DNA of 64,000 nucleotides from Fodinisporobacter ferrooxydans (lineage in GTDB: Bacteria > Bacillota > Bacilli > Tumebacillales > MYW30-H2). The stretch lies in NCBI RefSeq assembly GCF_022818495.1, contig NZ_CP089291.1, positions 2,683,501 to 2,747,500 on the forward strand, in the 5' to 3' direction. How positions within the stretch are numbered: position 1 is the first letter of the stretch; every line of letters begins with the position of its first letter. Below the pieces are notes generated by a model, which saw only the letters and a list, made by a program, of their open reading frames with translations, made no database searches and was not told where the DNA came from. Shown in pieces: positions 8,822 to 16,590 of this stretch. The translations under genes and the position numbers were made by a program.

Positions 8822-10629
8822 GTACTGCCACACCATTACAAGTAAAGAAACATACATTGATCCGCAATCGTCAAGCCGGATCGATTCGTTTGGACGATGT
8901 CGGACAGGAAGTTGTACTCAGCGGTTGGGTCAGCCGCCGCCGGGATTTGGGCAGCGTGATCTTTATTGACTTGCGCGACAGAAGCGGCATCGTGCAGATC
9001 GTTTTCAGCCCGGAAATCGATGCGGAAGCGCTGCAATCCGCAGAGCGGCTGCGCAATGAATATGTGATTTCCGTCTCTGGTGCTGTTGTCAAACGCAGCA
9101 CTGATACGGTAAATCCAAAGATTGCAACAGGAGAAATTGAAATCTACGTCAAGCAGCTGGAAATTTTAAACGCCGCAAAAACGCCGCCCTTTCCCATTGA
9201 AGAAGATGCGGATGTGGACGAATCCGTGCGCTTGAAATATCGCTACCTGGATTTGCGCCGGCCGGAACTGCAAAAAACAATCATCATGCGTCATGAAATC
9301 ACGAAAACGTTCCGGAATTTTCTCGACCAGCACGGATTTTTGGAGATCGAAACGCCGATGCTGACGAAAAGCACTCCGGAAGGCGCCCGCGACTATCTTG
9401 TGCCGAGCCGCGTCCATCCGGGAGAGTTTTTTGCATTGCCGCAGTCGCCGCAATTGTTCAAACAGTTGTTGATGGTGTCCGGTTATGAACGCTATTTCCA
9501 AATTGTCCGTTGTTTCCGCGACGAGGATTTGCGCGCAGACAGGCAGCCGGAATTTACGCAAGTCGATATCGAAATGTCGTTTATGAGTCTGGAAGAGTTT
9601 CATGCGTTAATTGAAGAAATGGTATCCAAGGTGGTGCAGACAGCTATCGGGCGCACCGTTTCCTATCCGTTTCAACGCATGACGTATCGGGAGGCGATGG
9701 AACGCTACGGTTCGGACAAGCCGGACTTGCGCTTCGGCCTGGAATTGGTCGATCTGACGGATCTCATGGTGGACAGCAATTTTAAAGTGTTTGCAAGCGC
9801 AGCAAAAAGCGGCGGGCAGGTCAAAGCGATTAACGCAGTCGGCTGTGCATCCTATAGCCGGAAAGATATTGATTTGCTCGGAGAGTTCGCGGCGCGCTAT
9901 GGCGCAAAAGGTCTTGCGTGGATGGCGTTTACGGAGGAAGGGCTAAAGTCTGCCATTGCAAAATTCTTCACGGAAGAAGAAATCGCACAAATCAAAGAGC
10001 GGGCAAACGTGCAAGAAGGAGATTTGCTTTTATTCGTGGCAGACAAGCCGAAGATCGTTGCGGATGCTTTGGGCAATCTGCGGTTAAAACTCGGCCGCGA
10101 TTTGCAGCTGATCGACGAGTCCCAGTTCAAATTCCTGTGGGTGACAGAGTTCCCATTGCTGGAGTATGACGAAGAAGAAAAACGGTATGCAGCCATGCAC
10201 CATCCGTTTACCATGCCGATGTGGGAAGATCTTGATCTATTGGCAACAGATCCGGGAAAAGTCCGCGCGCAAGCATATGATATCGTCCTCAACGGTTACG
10301 AAATCGGCGGCGGCAGCATGCGGATCTATAAGCGGGAAATCCAGGAAGCGATGTTCAAAGCGCTTGGCTTTAGCAAAGAAGAAGCCTATCAGAAGTTTGG
10401 ATTCCTGCTGGATGCTTTCGAATACGGCACACCTCCGCATGGCGGACTTGCCCTAGGTCTGGATCGGATCGTCATGATTCTCGCCGGCAGACAGTCATTG
10501 CGGGATTGTATCGCATTTCCAAAAACGGCGAGCGCGACAGATCTCATGACACAAGCACCTTCCGAAGTGGCTGACAGGCAGTGGAACGAACTGCACATCC
10601 AGCCGAAAAAGAAACCGGACAACAAATGA
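8818..10629 (+). CDS. aspS: aspartyl-tRNA synthetase
   Basis: 603 residues, bacterial-type class IIb synthetase. Domains: N-terminal OB-fold anticodon-binding domain (about 20-115, [10 protein letters not shown]), catalytic core with motif 2 [16 protein letters not shown], the bacterial GAD insertion (about 300-420), and motif 3 [11 protein letters not shown]. The ATG overlaps the hisS stop and has the ribosome site CTAGGAGGAG 7 bases upstream. Whether it charges only tRNA(Asp) or also tRNA(Asn) cannot be read from the sequence. Confidence 0.96.
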   Translation: MSTATPLQVKKHTLIRNRQAGSIRLDDVGQEVVLSGWVSRRRDLGSVIFIDLRDRSGIVQIVFSPEIDAEALQSAERLRNEYVISVSGAVVKRSTDTVNPKIATGEIEIYVKQLEILNAAKTPPFPIEEDADVDESVRLKYRYLDLRRPELQKTIIMRHEITKTFRNFLDQHGFLEIETPMLTKSTPEGARDYLVPSRVHPGEFFALPQSPQLFKQLLMVSGYERYFQIVRCFRDEDLRADRQPEFTQVDIEMSFMSLEEFHALIEEMVSKVVQTAIGRTVSYPFQRMTYREAMERYGSDKPDLRFGLELVDLTDLMVDSNFKVFASAAKSGGQVKAINAVGCASYSRKDIDLLGEFAARYGAKGLAWMAFTEEGLKSAIAKFFTEEEIAQIKERANVQEGDLLLFVADKPKIVADALGNLRLKLGRDLQLIDESQFKFLWVTEFPLLEYDEEEKRYAAMHHPFTMPMWEDLDLLATDPGKVRAQAYDIVLNGYEIGGGSMRIYKREIQEAMFKALGFSKEEAYQKFGFLLDAFEYGTPPHGGLALGLDRIVMILAGRQSLRDCIAFPKTASATDLMTQAPSEVADRQWNELHIQPKKKPDNK

Positions 10630-10658
10630 AAATGAAACAAGACAACAACGAATAAAGG

Positions 10659-10708
10659 AAAACAGCCTGCCATTTTCTCTTGCACATACCATGGCGGGCT
10701 GTTTTTTT
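10659..10708 (+). terminator. terminator of hisS-aspS
   Basis: Arms AACAGCCTGCCAT and ATGGCGGGCTGTT followed by seven T; a strong intrinsic terminator 30 bases after aspS. Confidence 0.85.
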
Positions 10709-10716
10709 GTAGAGGA

Positions 10717-10770
10717 TGTTCAAAAAGCAGTCAAAACTCCACGGCGGATTGCTTTACCACTTTTTGAACA
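10717..10770. repeat. 11-bp perfect inverted repeat
   Basis: TGTTCAAAAAG (10717-10727) and CTTTTTGAACA (10760-10770) around a 32-base loop. The word TGTTCAAAAAG recurs at about 13493. It could be a small palindromic unit or a weak terminator; no coding content. Confidence 0.6.
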
Positions 10771-10780
10771 CGATTTGTAT

Positions 10781-10863
10781 AAAAAAATAGACGTGAATGT
10801 TCACGTCTTTCGAAAAAGTCTATATGTGAAAAAGGGGGTCAAATGTTATGTCTGTATAGTATC
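10781..10863 (-). other. conserved intergenic element, copy A (core plus minus-strand terminator)
   Basis: A 35-base core (10829-10863) matches copy B (26079-26113) at 34 of 35 positions. On the minus strand the core is followed about 21 bases later by the hairpin GACGTGAA (10790-10797) / TTCACGTC (10800-10807) and a seven-T run, i.e. an intrinsic terminator for leftward transcription. Copy B has the same order, a different stem sequence and the same seven-T run. The core also holds the start of a plus-strand micro-ORF. It may be the 3' end of the leftward transcript, a separate small RNA, or a leader for the micro-ORF. Confidence 0.6.
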
Positions 10864-10908
10864 ACGCCAATATTGCAGTCTGGTTACAAACCGTTTAAAA
10901 CTCTGTGA
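10843..10908 (+). CDS. candidate 21-residue micro-ORF, paralogue of the one at 26093
   Basis: ATG with AAAAAGGGGG four bases upstream, 21 codons, TGA stop. It begins MLCLYSI, exactly like the 21-codon frame at 26093-26158; both have the same length and no indels between them. Matches beyond residue 7 include Ile10, Tyr15, Lys19 and Leu21. Against translation, the 17 base differences after the core fall evenly on the three codon positions (6, 5, 6), so there is no sign of protein-level selection, and the terminator nearby faces the minus strand. Confidence 0.3.
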   Translation: MLCLYSITPILQSGYKPFKTL

Positions 10909-10917
10909 CAAAAAATT

Positions 10918-10943
10918 CAATTGCATGCAGCAATTGCATGCAG
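10918..10943 (+). repeat. 13-bp tandem duplication
   Basis: Two exact adjacent copies of CAATTGCATGCAG, also able to fold as CAATTGC/GCAATTG. It lies in the roughly 375-base gap between the aspS terminator and the nucleotidyltransferase gene; the rest of that gap (10944-11084) is A+T-rich with nothing further recognised. Confidence 0.8.
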
Positions 10944-11084
10944 GTTGTTTTTCATCCGATCGTTTTTGATCAGGTTGTTATTGGTTCAGTTTACCACACT
11001 ATTTCATGGAATATTGCTTATTTACAAAATAACAAAACATTTTCCATTTTTTGCAGTTGATTTTGAACGTGTAGACTTTGCTGC

Positions 11085-11801
11085 TTACAGATCAAGTTCC
11101 TGAGACAATTGATTTGCTTGAAACAACGCTTCGTGTGTTCCTGCATCAATCCACCATCCCTGCAGGATATCGAATGTCAGTTCGTTTTGGCGAATATAAG
11201 CGTTGTTGACGTCCGTAATTTCAAACTCGTTGCGGGTAGACGGTTTTAATGTGTGAATGATGTCAAATACCTGGCAGTCATACATATAGATCCCGGTAAC
11301 AGCGAAGTTGCTTTTAGGGTTCGACGGCTTTTCTTCAATACGTATAATTTTATTTTCTTCCATTTCTGCCACTCCATAGCGTTTCGGATCTTGCACTTGT
11401 TTCAATAATAGCTTGGCGCCTTTCCCTTGTTTTTGAAATGCTCTGACATAAGGGGCGAGTTCATCGGCAAATACATTGTCTCCAAGCAGCACTGTCATCA
11501 GCTGGCCGTTTGCAAAGTCCCTTGCCAGCCCCAACGCCTGTGCGATTCCTCCCGGCTGGTCCTGGACTTTATAACTGAAATTGACATCAAATTCATTTCC
11601 GCTTCCCAATAGCGTGACTATATCTCCCATATGTTCGCGGCCGGTTACGATCAAAATATCCCGAATATCCGCTTTCCGCAATTTATGAATCGCATAATAG
11701 ATCATTGGATATTTCCCGACAGGCAACAGATGTTTGTTCGTGATCTTTGTCAACGGATAGAGGCGGGACCCTGCGCCGCCAGCCAAAATAATTCCTTTCA
11801 T
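11085..11801 (-). CDS. sugar-phosphate nucleotidyltransferase (glucose-1-phosphate thymidylyltransferase type)
   Basis: 238 residues. The N-terminal GIILAGGAGSRLYPLT is the nucleotide-binding signature of the RmlA group, followed by NKHLLPVGKYPMIYY, QDQPGGIAQAL, LLGDNVF and the EEKPSNPKS motif. The family couples a sugar-1-phosphate to dTTP or UTP for cell-surface glycans. At about 240 residues it is the short form without the C-terminal dimer extension, as in spore-coat SpsI-like proteins. The start is the ATG at 11801, supported by CGGGAGG 8 bases upstream; an in-frame ATG 21 codons earlier lacks such a site. It is last in a leftward set with the two surface-protein genes. Confidence 0.85.
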   Translation of the reverse strand: MKGIILAGGAGSRLYPLTKITNKHLLPVGKYPMIYYAIHKLRKADIRDILIVTGREHMGDIVTLLGSGNEFDVNFSYKVQDQPGGIAQALGLARDFANGQLMTVLLGDNVFADELAPYVRAFQKQGKGAKLLLKQVQDPKRYGVAEMEENKIIRIEEKPSNPKSNFAVTGIYMYDCQVFDIIHTLKPSTRNEFEITDVNNAYIRQNELTFDILQGWWIDAGTHEALFQANQLSQELDL

Positions 11802-11933
11802 TCTATATGCCTCCCGTTGGAATTCTGCGGTTTCAGGCGAAGCGGTTTTATGATGGGACTTCAATCATTCATAGATGATGGCAGTATTGATATATGAATC
11901 CTGCTGTTGCATGGTGCGGGCGGTTGTAAGGAA

Positions 11934-12710
11934 TCAGCCGGATTGTGCCTGGTAATACACATCAAAAGATGCATGTTTTCCCGACTCGGCCGAGAGGTAT
12001 GCGATTCTCGAATATTTTAGAAAGCGCAAAGGCGTCAAGATCTTCATTGTTTGCCCGTCGATCGTCATTTCAGAATCCACTGTATAATCCGTATCGTTCG
12101 GACTGATTTCCAGTTGAACAAGCACCGGATTCGGTGAACGATTGATGATGGCATACGAGAATGTGGTTTGGATTGACACATCTTGAGACGGTAAAAGCTG
12201 GGGGAGATCTTCAGACAGCAATCCGGTAAAAACATTTTGTGTAAATGTAACCGGCGGAAATTTGACCTCTCCGGAGAAGATCAGCCGGCCTTCGTCGTCG
12301 GTCATGACAGGCAATTCCGGATTCGATCCAAAAATCGTGATTCCATCCTCGGAGGGATTCAACGGTCTGATATCGACCTGTTGTTCAATCTTTTTCACCT
12401 TTACCTGTTGTTCAATTTTCTTTACCGTAATCGGCTGTTCAATTTTTTTGACTGTAACCGGTTTGGAGATGGATCGCAATGTTCCCGTGTGAGGGGAAGG
12501 TGCGAGAAAAACAGCCAGGATAGAAGGGGTCTTTTTCCTCTTGTTCGGCTCTTTGTTAGATTCTTTATTCGATTCTCTATTCGACTCTTTGCGGCAGCGG
12601 GATTTGCCGCTTGCAGTTTCTTGCTTGCGCCCCTTTGTATGGCTCGTCACCTCATTATGTAGAGGGTGGCGCATCGGCCGTCCTTTGGATCCTTTCAATT
12701 TTTCGGTCAT
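11934..12710 (-). CDS. Lys/Glu-repeat protein with C-terminal domain shared with the 12748-13458 product (DUF6385-like)
   Basis: 258 residues, no signal peptide. Order: a basic N-terminus; four-residue repeats of ESNK type (42-57); three nine-residue repeats of the form V-T-V-K-K-I-E-Q-P/Q (85-111); then a globular beta-rich C-terminal domain (about 118-258). Its last 80 residues align by eye with the C-terminus of the neighbouring repeat protein: SxDxTxxxVD, FxKYxxIxYxA and a terminal Y-Y/T-Q-A. I associate this domain with the Firmicutes family DUF6385, from memory. Strong ribosome site GGGGGTGG. Likely a spore or cell surface protein, given the neighbouring glycosyltransferases; function unknown. 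Confidence 0.75.
   Translation of the reverse strand: MTEKLKGSKGRPMRHPLHNEVTSHTKGRKQETASGKSRCRKESNRESNKESNKEPNKRKKTPSILAVFLAPSPHTGTLRSISKPVTVKKIEQPITVKKIEQQVKVKKIEQQVDIRPLNPSEDGITIFGSNPELPVMTDDEGRLIFSGEVKFPPVTFTQNVFTGLLSEDLPQLLPSQDVSIQTTFSYAIINRSPNPVLVQLEISPNDTDYTVDSEMTIDGQTMKILTPLRFLKYSRIAYLSAESGKHASFDVYYQAQSG
12378..12458 (-). repeat. 27-bp coding repeat, three copies
   Basis: Encodes VTVKKIEQP, ITVKKIEQQ and VKVKKIEQQ in the protein at 11934-12710. An adjacent 12-bp coding repeat (12540-12587) encodes four ESNK-type units. Confidence 0.8.
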
Positions 12711-12747
12711 GATTCCACCCCCGGTAAAAAATTAAAACATTAAGACA

Positions 12748-13458
12748 TTATACGTGTGCTTGCGTGTAAATGGTGAGTGCTGCCGTAATCGCTGCTGTCT
12801 GTGCGGCGTACATAATCTGCATATATTTGACAAAATGCCCCGGTGCAAAGAAGTATTGGCCTCCTGCCGCGATCGTCTGTGTCGTGGAAGTCGGATCGAC
12901 GGAGAAGTTCGTACCGTCTGCGCTTAAATAAAGCGTAGCCTGGGCACCGGCTGTTGAACTCGCGTTGTGGACAGTAAAGGTGACCTCACTCAAAGAAATG
13001 GCTGTCAAAATACTGCCGGCGGTGAATGTTGTGCTGCCTGTACTGACTGTTTGCGATGCGTCGACAACCGTTCTGTCGCCAAGTGTTGTCAACAGGCTGG
13101 CAGCCGTCAAGTTCTGCACCTGTGTCAACAGGCTGGCGGCTGTCAGGTTTGACGGCTGAACCAACAAGCTCGCGGCTGTCAGGTTTGATGGCTGCATGAC
13201 AAGACTGGCCGCAGTCAGGTTTTGCGGCTGGACCAGCATGCTGGCGGCTGTCAGGTTTTGCGGCTGGACCAGCATGCTGGCAGCCGTCAGGTTTTGCGGT
13301 TGGACGAGCATGCTGGCGGCTGTCAGGTTTGACGGCTGCATGACAAGGCTGGCCGCAGTCAGGTTTTGCACGGTGGACAATAAGGAAGCGGCATTTGTTT
13401 GCGACACCTGTGTCAATAACTGTGAAGGCACTTCTGAAAAGACTTTAAAATTGGCCAT
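12748..13458 (-). CDS. 12-residue tandem-repeat surface protein with DUF6385-like C-terminal domain
   Basis: 236 residues. After a 19-residue start (MANFKVFSEVPSQ...) comes one degenerate and eight full copies of a 12-residue unit NLTAASxLVQPx (residues 20-127), then a globular domain (about 135-236) paralogous to the C-terminus of the next gene. Every repeat carries an Asn-Leu-Thr sequon and an Ala-Ala-Ser; the regular spacing of small and hydrophobic residues suggests a beta-solenoid or stacked fibre. The layout (short start, repeat stalk, globular end) recalls collagen-like exosporium proteins such as BclA, but there is no Gly-X-Y. No signal peptide, as is usual for spore coat proteins made in the mother cell. 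Ribosome site GAGGGAGG. Role inferred only. Confidence 0.82.
   Translation of the reverse strand: MANFKVFSEVPSQLLTQVSQTNAASLLSTVQNLTAASLVMQPSNLTAASMLVQPQNLTAASMLVQPQNLTAASMLVQPQNLTAASLVMQPSNLTAASLLVQPSNLTAASLLTQVQNLTAASLLTTLGDRTVVDASQTVSTGSTTFTAGSILTAISLSEVTFTVHNASSTAGAQATLYLSADGTNFSVDPTSTTQTIAAGGQYFFAPGHFVKYMQIMYAAQTAAITAALTIYTQAHV
13078..13365 (-). repeat. eight 36-bp coding repeats (NLTAAS units)
   Basis: Eight in-frame 36-bp units encode residues 32-127 of the protein at 12748-13458; a ninth, degenerate unit precedes them. Three central units are identical at protein level (NLTAASMLVQPQ), which suggests recent copy-number change. Confidence 0.92.
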
Positions 13459-13646
13459 AAAAAGACCTCCCTCTAAAATACGGCAAGAATCTGTTCAAAA
13501 AGGTGGACAAGCAGAGTTGGCGCCTTTTCTCTGTCGAACGCTTTTAAACAGCTTCTACTAAAGAAGATATTCAGGAAGGCTTTGCCAGCACATTGATGAT
13601 TGCCTATTTTTGGCAATGCATTTGCCCCTCAAGACACTTGCCTAAA

Positions 13647-13673
13647 ACGAAATATGTGTTTTGGCATAAAATA
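13647..13673 (+). promoter_or_regulatory. candidate sigma-K-type promoter of the glycosyltransferase operon
   Basis: AC at 13647-13648, a 16-base spacer, and CATAAAATA at 13665-13673, which fits the sigma-K pattern AC-N16/17-CATAnnnTA (late mother-cell sigma factor). It lies 30 bases before the first glycosyltransferase ATG. The motif is short, so chance occurrence in A+T-rich DNA is possible. Confidence 0.5.
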
Positions 13674-13702
13674 CAAAATAGCCAAAGAGAGGGGGAGAGG
13701 AT

Positions 13703-15175
13703 ATGCCGTCTGTTTCGCTGTGCATGATTGTCCGGAATGAAGCAGATTGTTTGCGCGATTGTCTGGAAAGTGTCCAGTCGGTGGTTGATGAGATCATTGT
13801 CGTCGACACCGGATCTACCGATCAGACGTTGGAGATCGCCCGCCAATATGGAGCCTGTTGTTTCCAGGCAGAATGGCAAAACGATTTTGCCAAGATGCGG
13901 AACAGGAGCCTGGAGCATGCGACCAAAGACTACATCCTTGTCCTGGATGCCGATGAACGATTGCTTCCGGAAAGCCGGGAAGAGCTTCGTAAATGTCTCG
14001 AAACGTTTCCAATGGCAGACGGTTTTTTCGTGCACATTTTGAATCAAACGGATGGCGAAGGGATTGAGGAAATGGAAGTATCGCTGAATGTGCGGCTGTT
14101 TCGCAACGAGCCCCGCTACCGTTTTTCCGCCGCCCTGCACGAGCAAATCGCCGAATCGATTCTGCGCGGCCAACCGCCGGGAACGATCTTTGATTCCAAG
14201 ATCCGTATTCTTCACTCGGGCTATTTAAAAAAGAATGTGCAGCAAAAACAAAAAGCGCAGAGAAATTTGGCGATCGCTCTGGAGGAATGCAAGCGCCATC
14301 CCGGTGACGCATTCCGCGCTTTTAATCTGGGGATTGAATACATGCGCCTGCAGCAACTGCCACAAGCCATCGAAGCTTTCGAATTCGCCCGTCAGTGGTG
14401 CAAGCGCGATGCTCTCTGGGTCTCCCGATTTTTCAAGATCTATATTTCTACCTTGATGCAATGTGGAAACTGGGAGCAAGCGAATGTTCTCTTGACGGAA
14501 GCGTTGGCCATCTTTCCGGATTATACGGATTTATATTATCTGCAGGGCGTGTATCATTTTCAACATGGCCAGTGGAATGAAGCGCTGCAAAATTTTGGCC
14601 ATTGCATCCAAATCGGCGATCCGCCGATCCCTCCTTATACTGTCGAAAAGGGGATTTCGACATACCGGCCGTATTTCGCCATGGGGCAAGTATTCCAAAG
14701 CAGCGGGCGGAAGGTAGAAGCGATCGTCGCTTACCGTGAAGCGTTTCAGTTGAATCCCCGTTTTGCGCAGGCGTTTGTGCGCTTCGCCGTGCTGTTGTTG
14801 GCGGAATCAGCCGATGCCGGAACGCTTGCTTATATGGAACAAGTGGCTGCGGCCGCCGGGGAGAATCGCCATGCATGGATCGGGATGGCGCTTGCCGCGG
14901 CGAACCATTTTGTCAAGGCGAAGGAATATTTGGAATCCGTTCCCGATCCGCAACGTGTGGCGGAACAGTTGGCAGTGGTGTATGCATGTCTGAATGAACA
15001 GGAAAAGTTGTTCCGTCTGCTGCAGGACTGCGATCCGCATGGCGCGATCCGGATGCAGGTGCGCAAACATCTGTTAGAGACGGGACAGCGGATTTTGGAA
15101 ACAGGGCTGCAGCGGTTTCCCGAATCAGAAGCCTTGCAGACATTATCTTTGGAATATAAGAAGATGCTGCCATGA
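13703..15175 (+). CDS. family 2 glycosyltransferase with TPR-like C-terminal region (1)
   Basis: 490 residues. The GT-A domain (1-about 190) starts SLCMIVRNEADCLRDCLES and has VDTGSTDQT and the metal-binding LVLDADE. Residues about 200-490 are helical repeats of TPR character (e.g. AFNLGIEYMRLQQLPQAIEAFEFA). The enzymes transfer a sugar from a nucleotide donor; the TPR part probably binds the acceptor protein or a partner. Ribosome site AGAGGGGGAGAGG. It is first of three similar genes joined by ATGA overlaps, consistent with stoichiometric synthesis. Context suggests glycosylation of the repeat proteins encoded divergently. Confidence 0.88.
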   Translation: MPSVSLCMIVRNEADCLRDCLESVQSVVDEIIVVDTGSTDQTLEIARQYGACCFQAEWQNDFAKMRNRSLEHATKDYILVLDADERLLPESREELRKCLETFPMADGFFVHILNQTDGEGIEEMEVSLNVRLFRNEPRYRFSAALHEQIAESILRGQPPGTIFDSKIRILHSGYLKKNVQQKQKAQRNLAIALEECKRHPGDAFRAFNLGIEYMRLQQLPQAIEAFEFARQWCKRDALWVSRFFKIYISTLMQCGNWEQANVLLTEALAIFPDYTDLYYLQGVYHFQHGQWNEALQNFGHCIQIGDPPIPPYTVEKGISTYRPYFAMGQVFQSSGRKVEAIVAYREAFQLNPRFAQAFVRFAVLLLAESADAGTLAYMEQVAAAAGENRHAWIGMALAAANHFVKAKEYLESVPDPQRVAEQLAVVYACLNEQEKLFRLLQDCDPHGAIRMQVRKHLLETGQRILETGLQRFPESEALQTLSLEYKKMLP

Positions 15176-16590
15176 ACAGAATCAGTCTATGCATGATCGT
15201 GCGCAATGAGGCCAAGACGATTGCAGCATGTCTGGAAAGTGCGCGGAAGGCTGTCGATGAAATCATCATCGTCGATACTGGTTCGACTGACGGCACCGTA
15301 GAGCTTTGCCGTTCCTTTGAAGCGGACATTTACCACTATGACTGGTGCGATGATTTTGCCAAGGCGCGCAACTACGGGTTGGAACGTGCGACAGGCGACT
15401 GGATTCTCATGCTGGATGCCGATGATGAACTGAATGTCCAGGATCGCCAAACCATTCGCCTGCTGACGGAGGGTGAGCAAACCGATGCATATTTCTTTCT
15501 GACCGAAAATTGGGTCGGTGACAGCAGCGATCCGTCCATTTTAAACTACGCGCAACTGCGTTTGTTTCGCAACCGCCCGGATTTCCGCTATCAAGGCGCC
15601 ATTCATGAAATGATTCCGGCTATTTCGAACGCTCGCTGCAAGTATGTGCCGATCAAGATCATCCACCGCGGGTATTTGGATACGCTTGTGCAAGAGCGGC
15701 AAAAGATAAGCCGGAATGTGGCGATATTGCGAAAAGAATTGGCTTGCTGTCCGGATGATCCGGCGCTCCTGTACTATTTGGGCAATGAGATGCTGAGGAT
15801 GGGCCAGATGGAGGAAGCCGCCGACTTTTATGAACAAGCGCTCAAGCAGTCTCGGTGTGACGGCGAGCAGCGACGCTGCTTTCTGCCCGAATTGCCGACG
15901 AAATATGCGTACTGCCTGTGGAAGCGGGAGCAAGGGGAAAAAGCGCTGCAAGTGCTGCAGGAAGCGCAGGCGCATGCTCCAAAACACACAGATTTATGGT
16001 TTTTGCTAGGCAATATTTTGTTCGAAAACGGTGATCTGGAAGGAGCATGTACGGCTTTTGCAACGTGTCTCTCAATGGGCGAGGCGCCGCCGGAATATCC
16101 GTCACAGGCCGGGTGCGGTTCCTTTCAGGCGGCATTCTTCTTGGGACTCATTGCCCTTGAACAAAGAAATATGGAATTGGCGCAGCGGCATTTCCAGGCG
16201 GCCCTCCGGATGAATCCACAGCATCTTCCGTCCATTACCCAACTCTGTACATGCTTTTGGATTCAGGGGAAATATGATCAAGTACGAGGCATGTTGGATC
16301 GCGTATCATCGCCGGTTAAAGATATGGATTGGACCCGATTTCTTGCGATACTGAACCAAGTGATCGACTCCGGGCGGGTCGATCCGGAAGTCTGCACCCA
16401 ATCAAACGTACCAGCTTTTTTCAATTGTATGGCTGCATTGGCTGCCTTTCATAAAACCGATACCGTTGCCGCACTGCTTTGCCAGCTTCCGCACCGGTTG
16501 TTGGATGTGGCCATGCAAGAACAGTGGTTTTATGAGGCAATGGGAAGATATTGGCTCCGTGCGGCTGTGTGTTTGGAGAGATCAAAATGA
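15172..16590 (+). CDS. family 2 glycosyltransferase with TPR-like C-terminal region (2)
   Basis: 472 residues, paralogue of the preceding product: NRISLCMIVRNEAKT start, VDTGSTDGT, and the acidic DAxD-type motif LMLDADDE, then TPR-like helices from about residue 195 (LYYLGNEMLRMGQMEEAADFYEQAL; LWFLLGNILFENGDLEGA). It starts inside the previous stop (ATGA at 15172) and its own stop overlaps the third gene. The donor and acceptor sugars cannot be told from sequence. Confidence 0.88.
   Translation: MNRISLCMIVRNEAKTIAACLESARKAVDEIIIVDTGSTDGTVELCRSFEADIYHYDWCDDFAKARNYGLERATGDWILMLDADDELNVQDRQTIRLLTEGEQTDAYFFLTENWVGDSSDPSILNYAQLRLFRNRPDFRYQGAIHEMIPAISNARCKYVPIKIIHRGYLDTLVQERQKISRNVAILRKELACCPDDPALLYYLGNEMLRMGQMEEAADFYEQALKQSRCDGEQRRCFLPELPTKYAYCLWKREQGEKALQVLQEAQAHAPKHTDLWFLLGNILFENGDLEGACTAFATCLSMGEAPPEYPSQAGCGSFQAAFFLGLIALEQRNMELAQRHFQAALRMNPQHLPSITQLCTCFWIQGKYDQVRGMLDRVSSPVKDMDWTRFLAILNQVIDSGRVDPEVCTQSNVPAFFNCMAALAAFHKTDTVAALLCQLPHRLLDVAMQEQWFYEAMGRYWLRAAVCLERSK

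Noticed and set aside
10829-10863. Sigma-A promoter within the conserved core
   Set aside because: On the minus strand TTGACC and TATAG-like words are present but only 12-13 bases apart, too close for sigma-A.
10691-10969. 92-residue open frame spanning the aspS terminator and conserved element copy A
   Set aside because: It starts inside the terminator hairpin and has no ribosome site; the matching frame in element copy B is broken by a stop.
12237-12662. 141-residue open frame opposite the Lys/Glu-repeat protein
   Set aside because: Low-complexity Phe/Leu/Arg product typical of an antisense frame; no start signal.
13196-13561. Open frame opposite the NLTAAS repeats, encoding a repeated Leu-Ala-Ala-Val-Arg-Phe pattern
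   Set aside because: It is the antisense shadow of the 36-bp repeats; no ribosome site, and the forward repeat protein has a good start and a paralogous domain.
13565-13612. Sigma-K-type promoter for the leftward repeat-protein gene
   Set aside because: No CATAnnnTA with a properly spaced AC was found on the minus strand between 13459 and 13702; only a CGTATTTTA near the ribosome site, lacking the -35 element.
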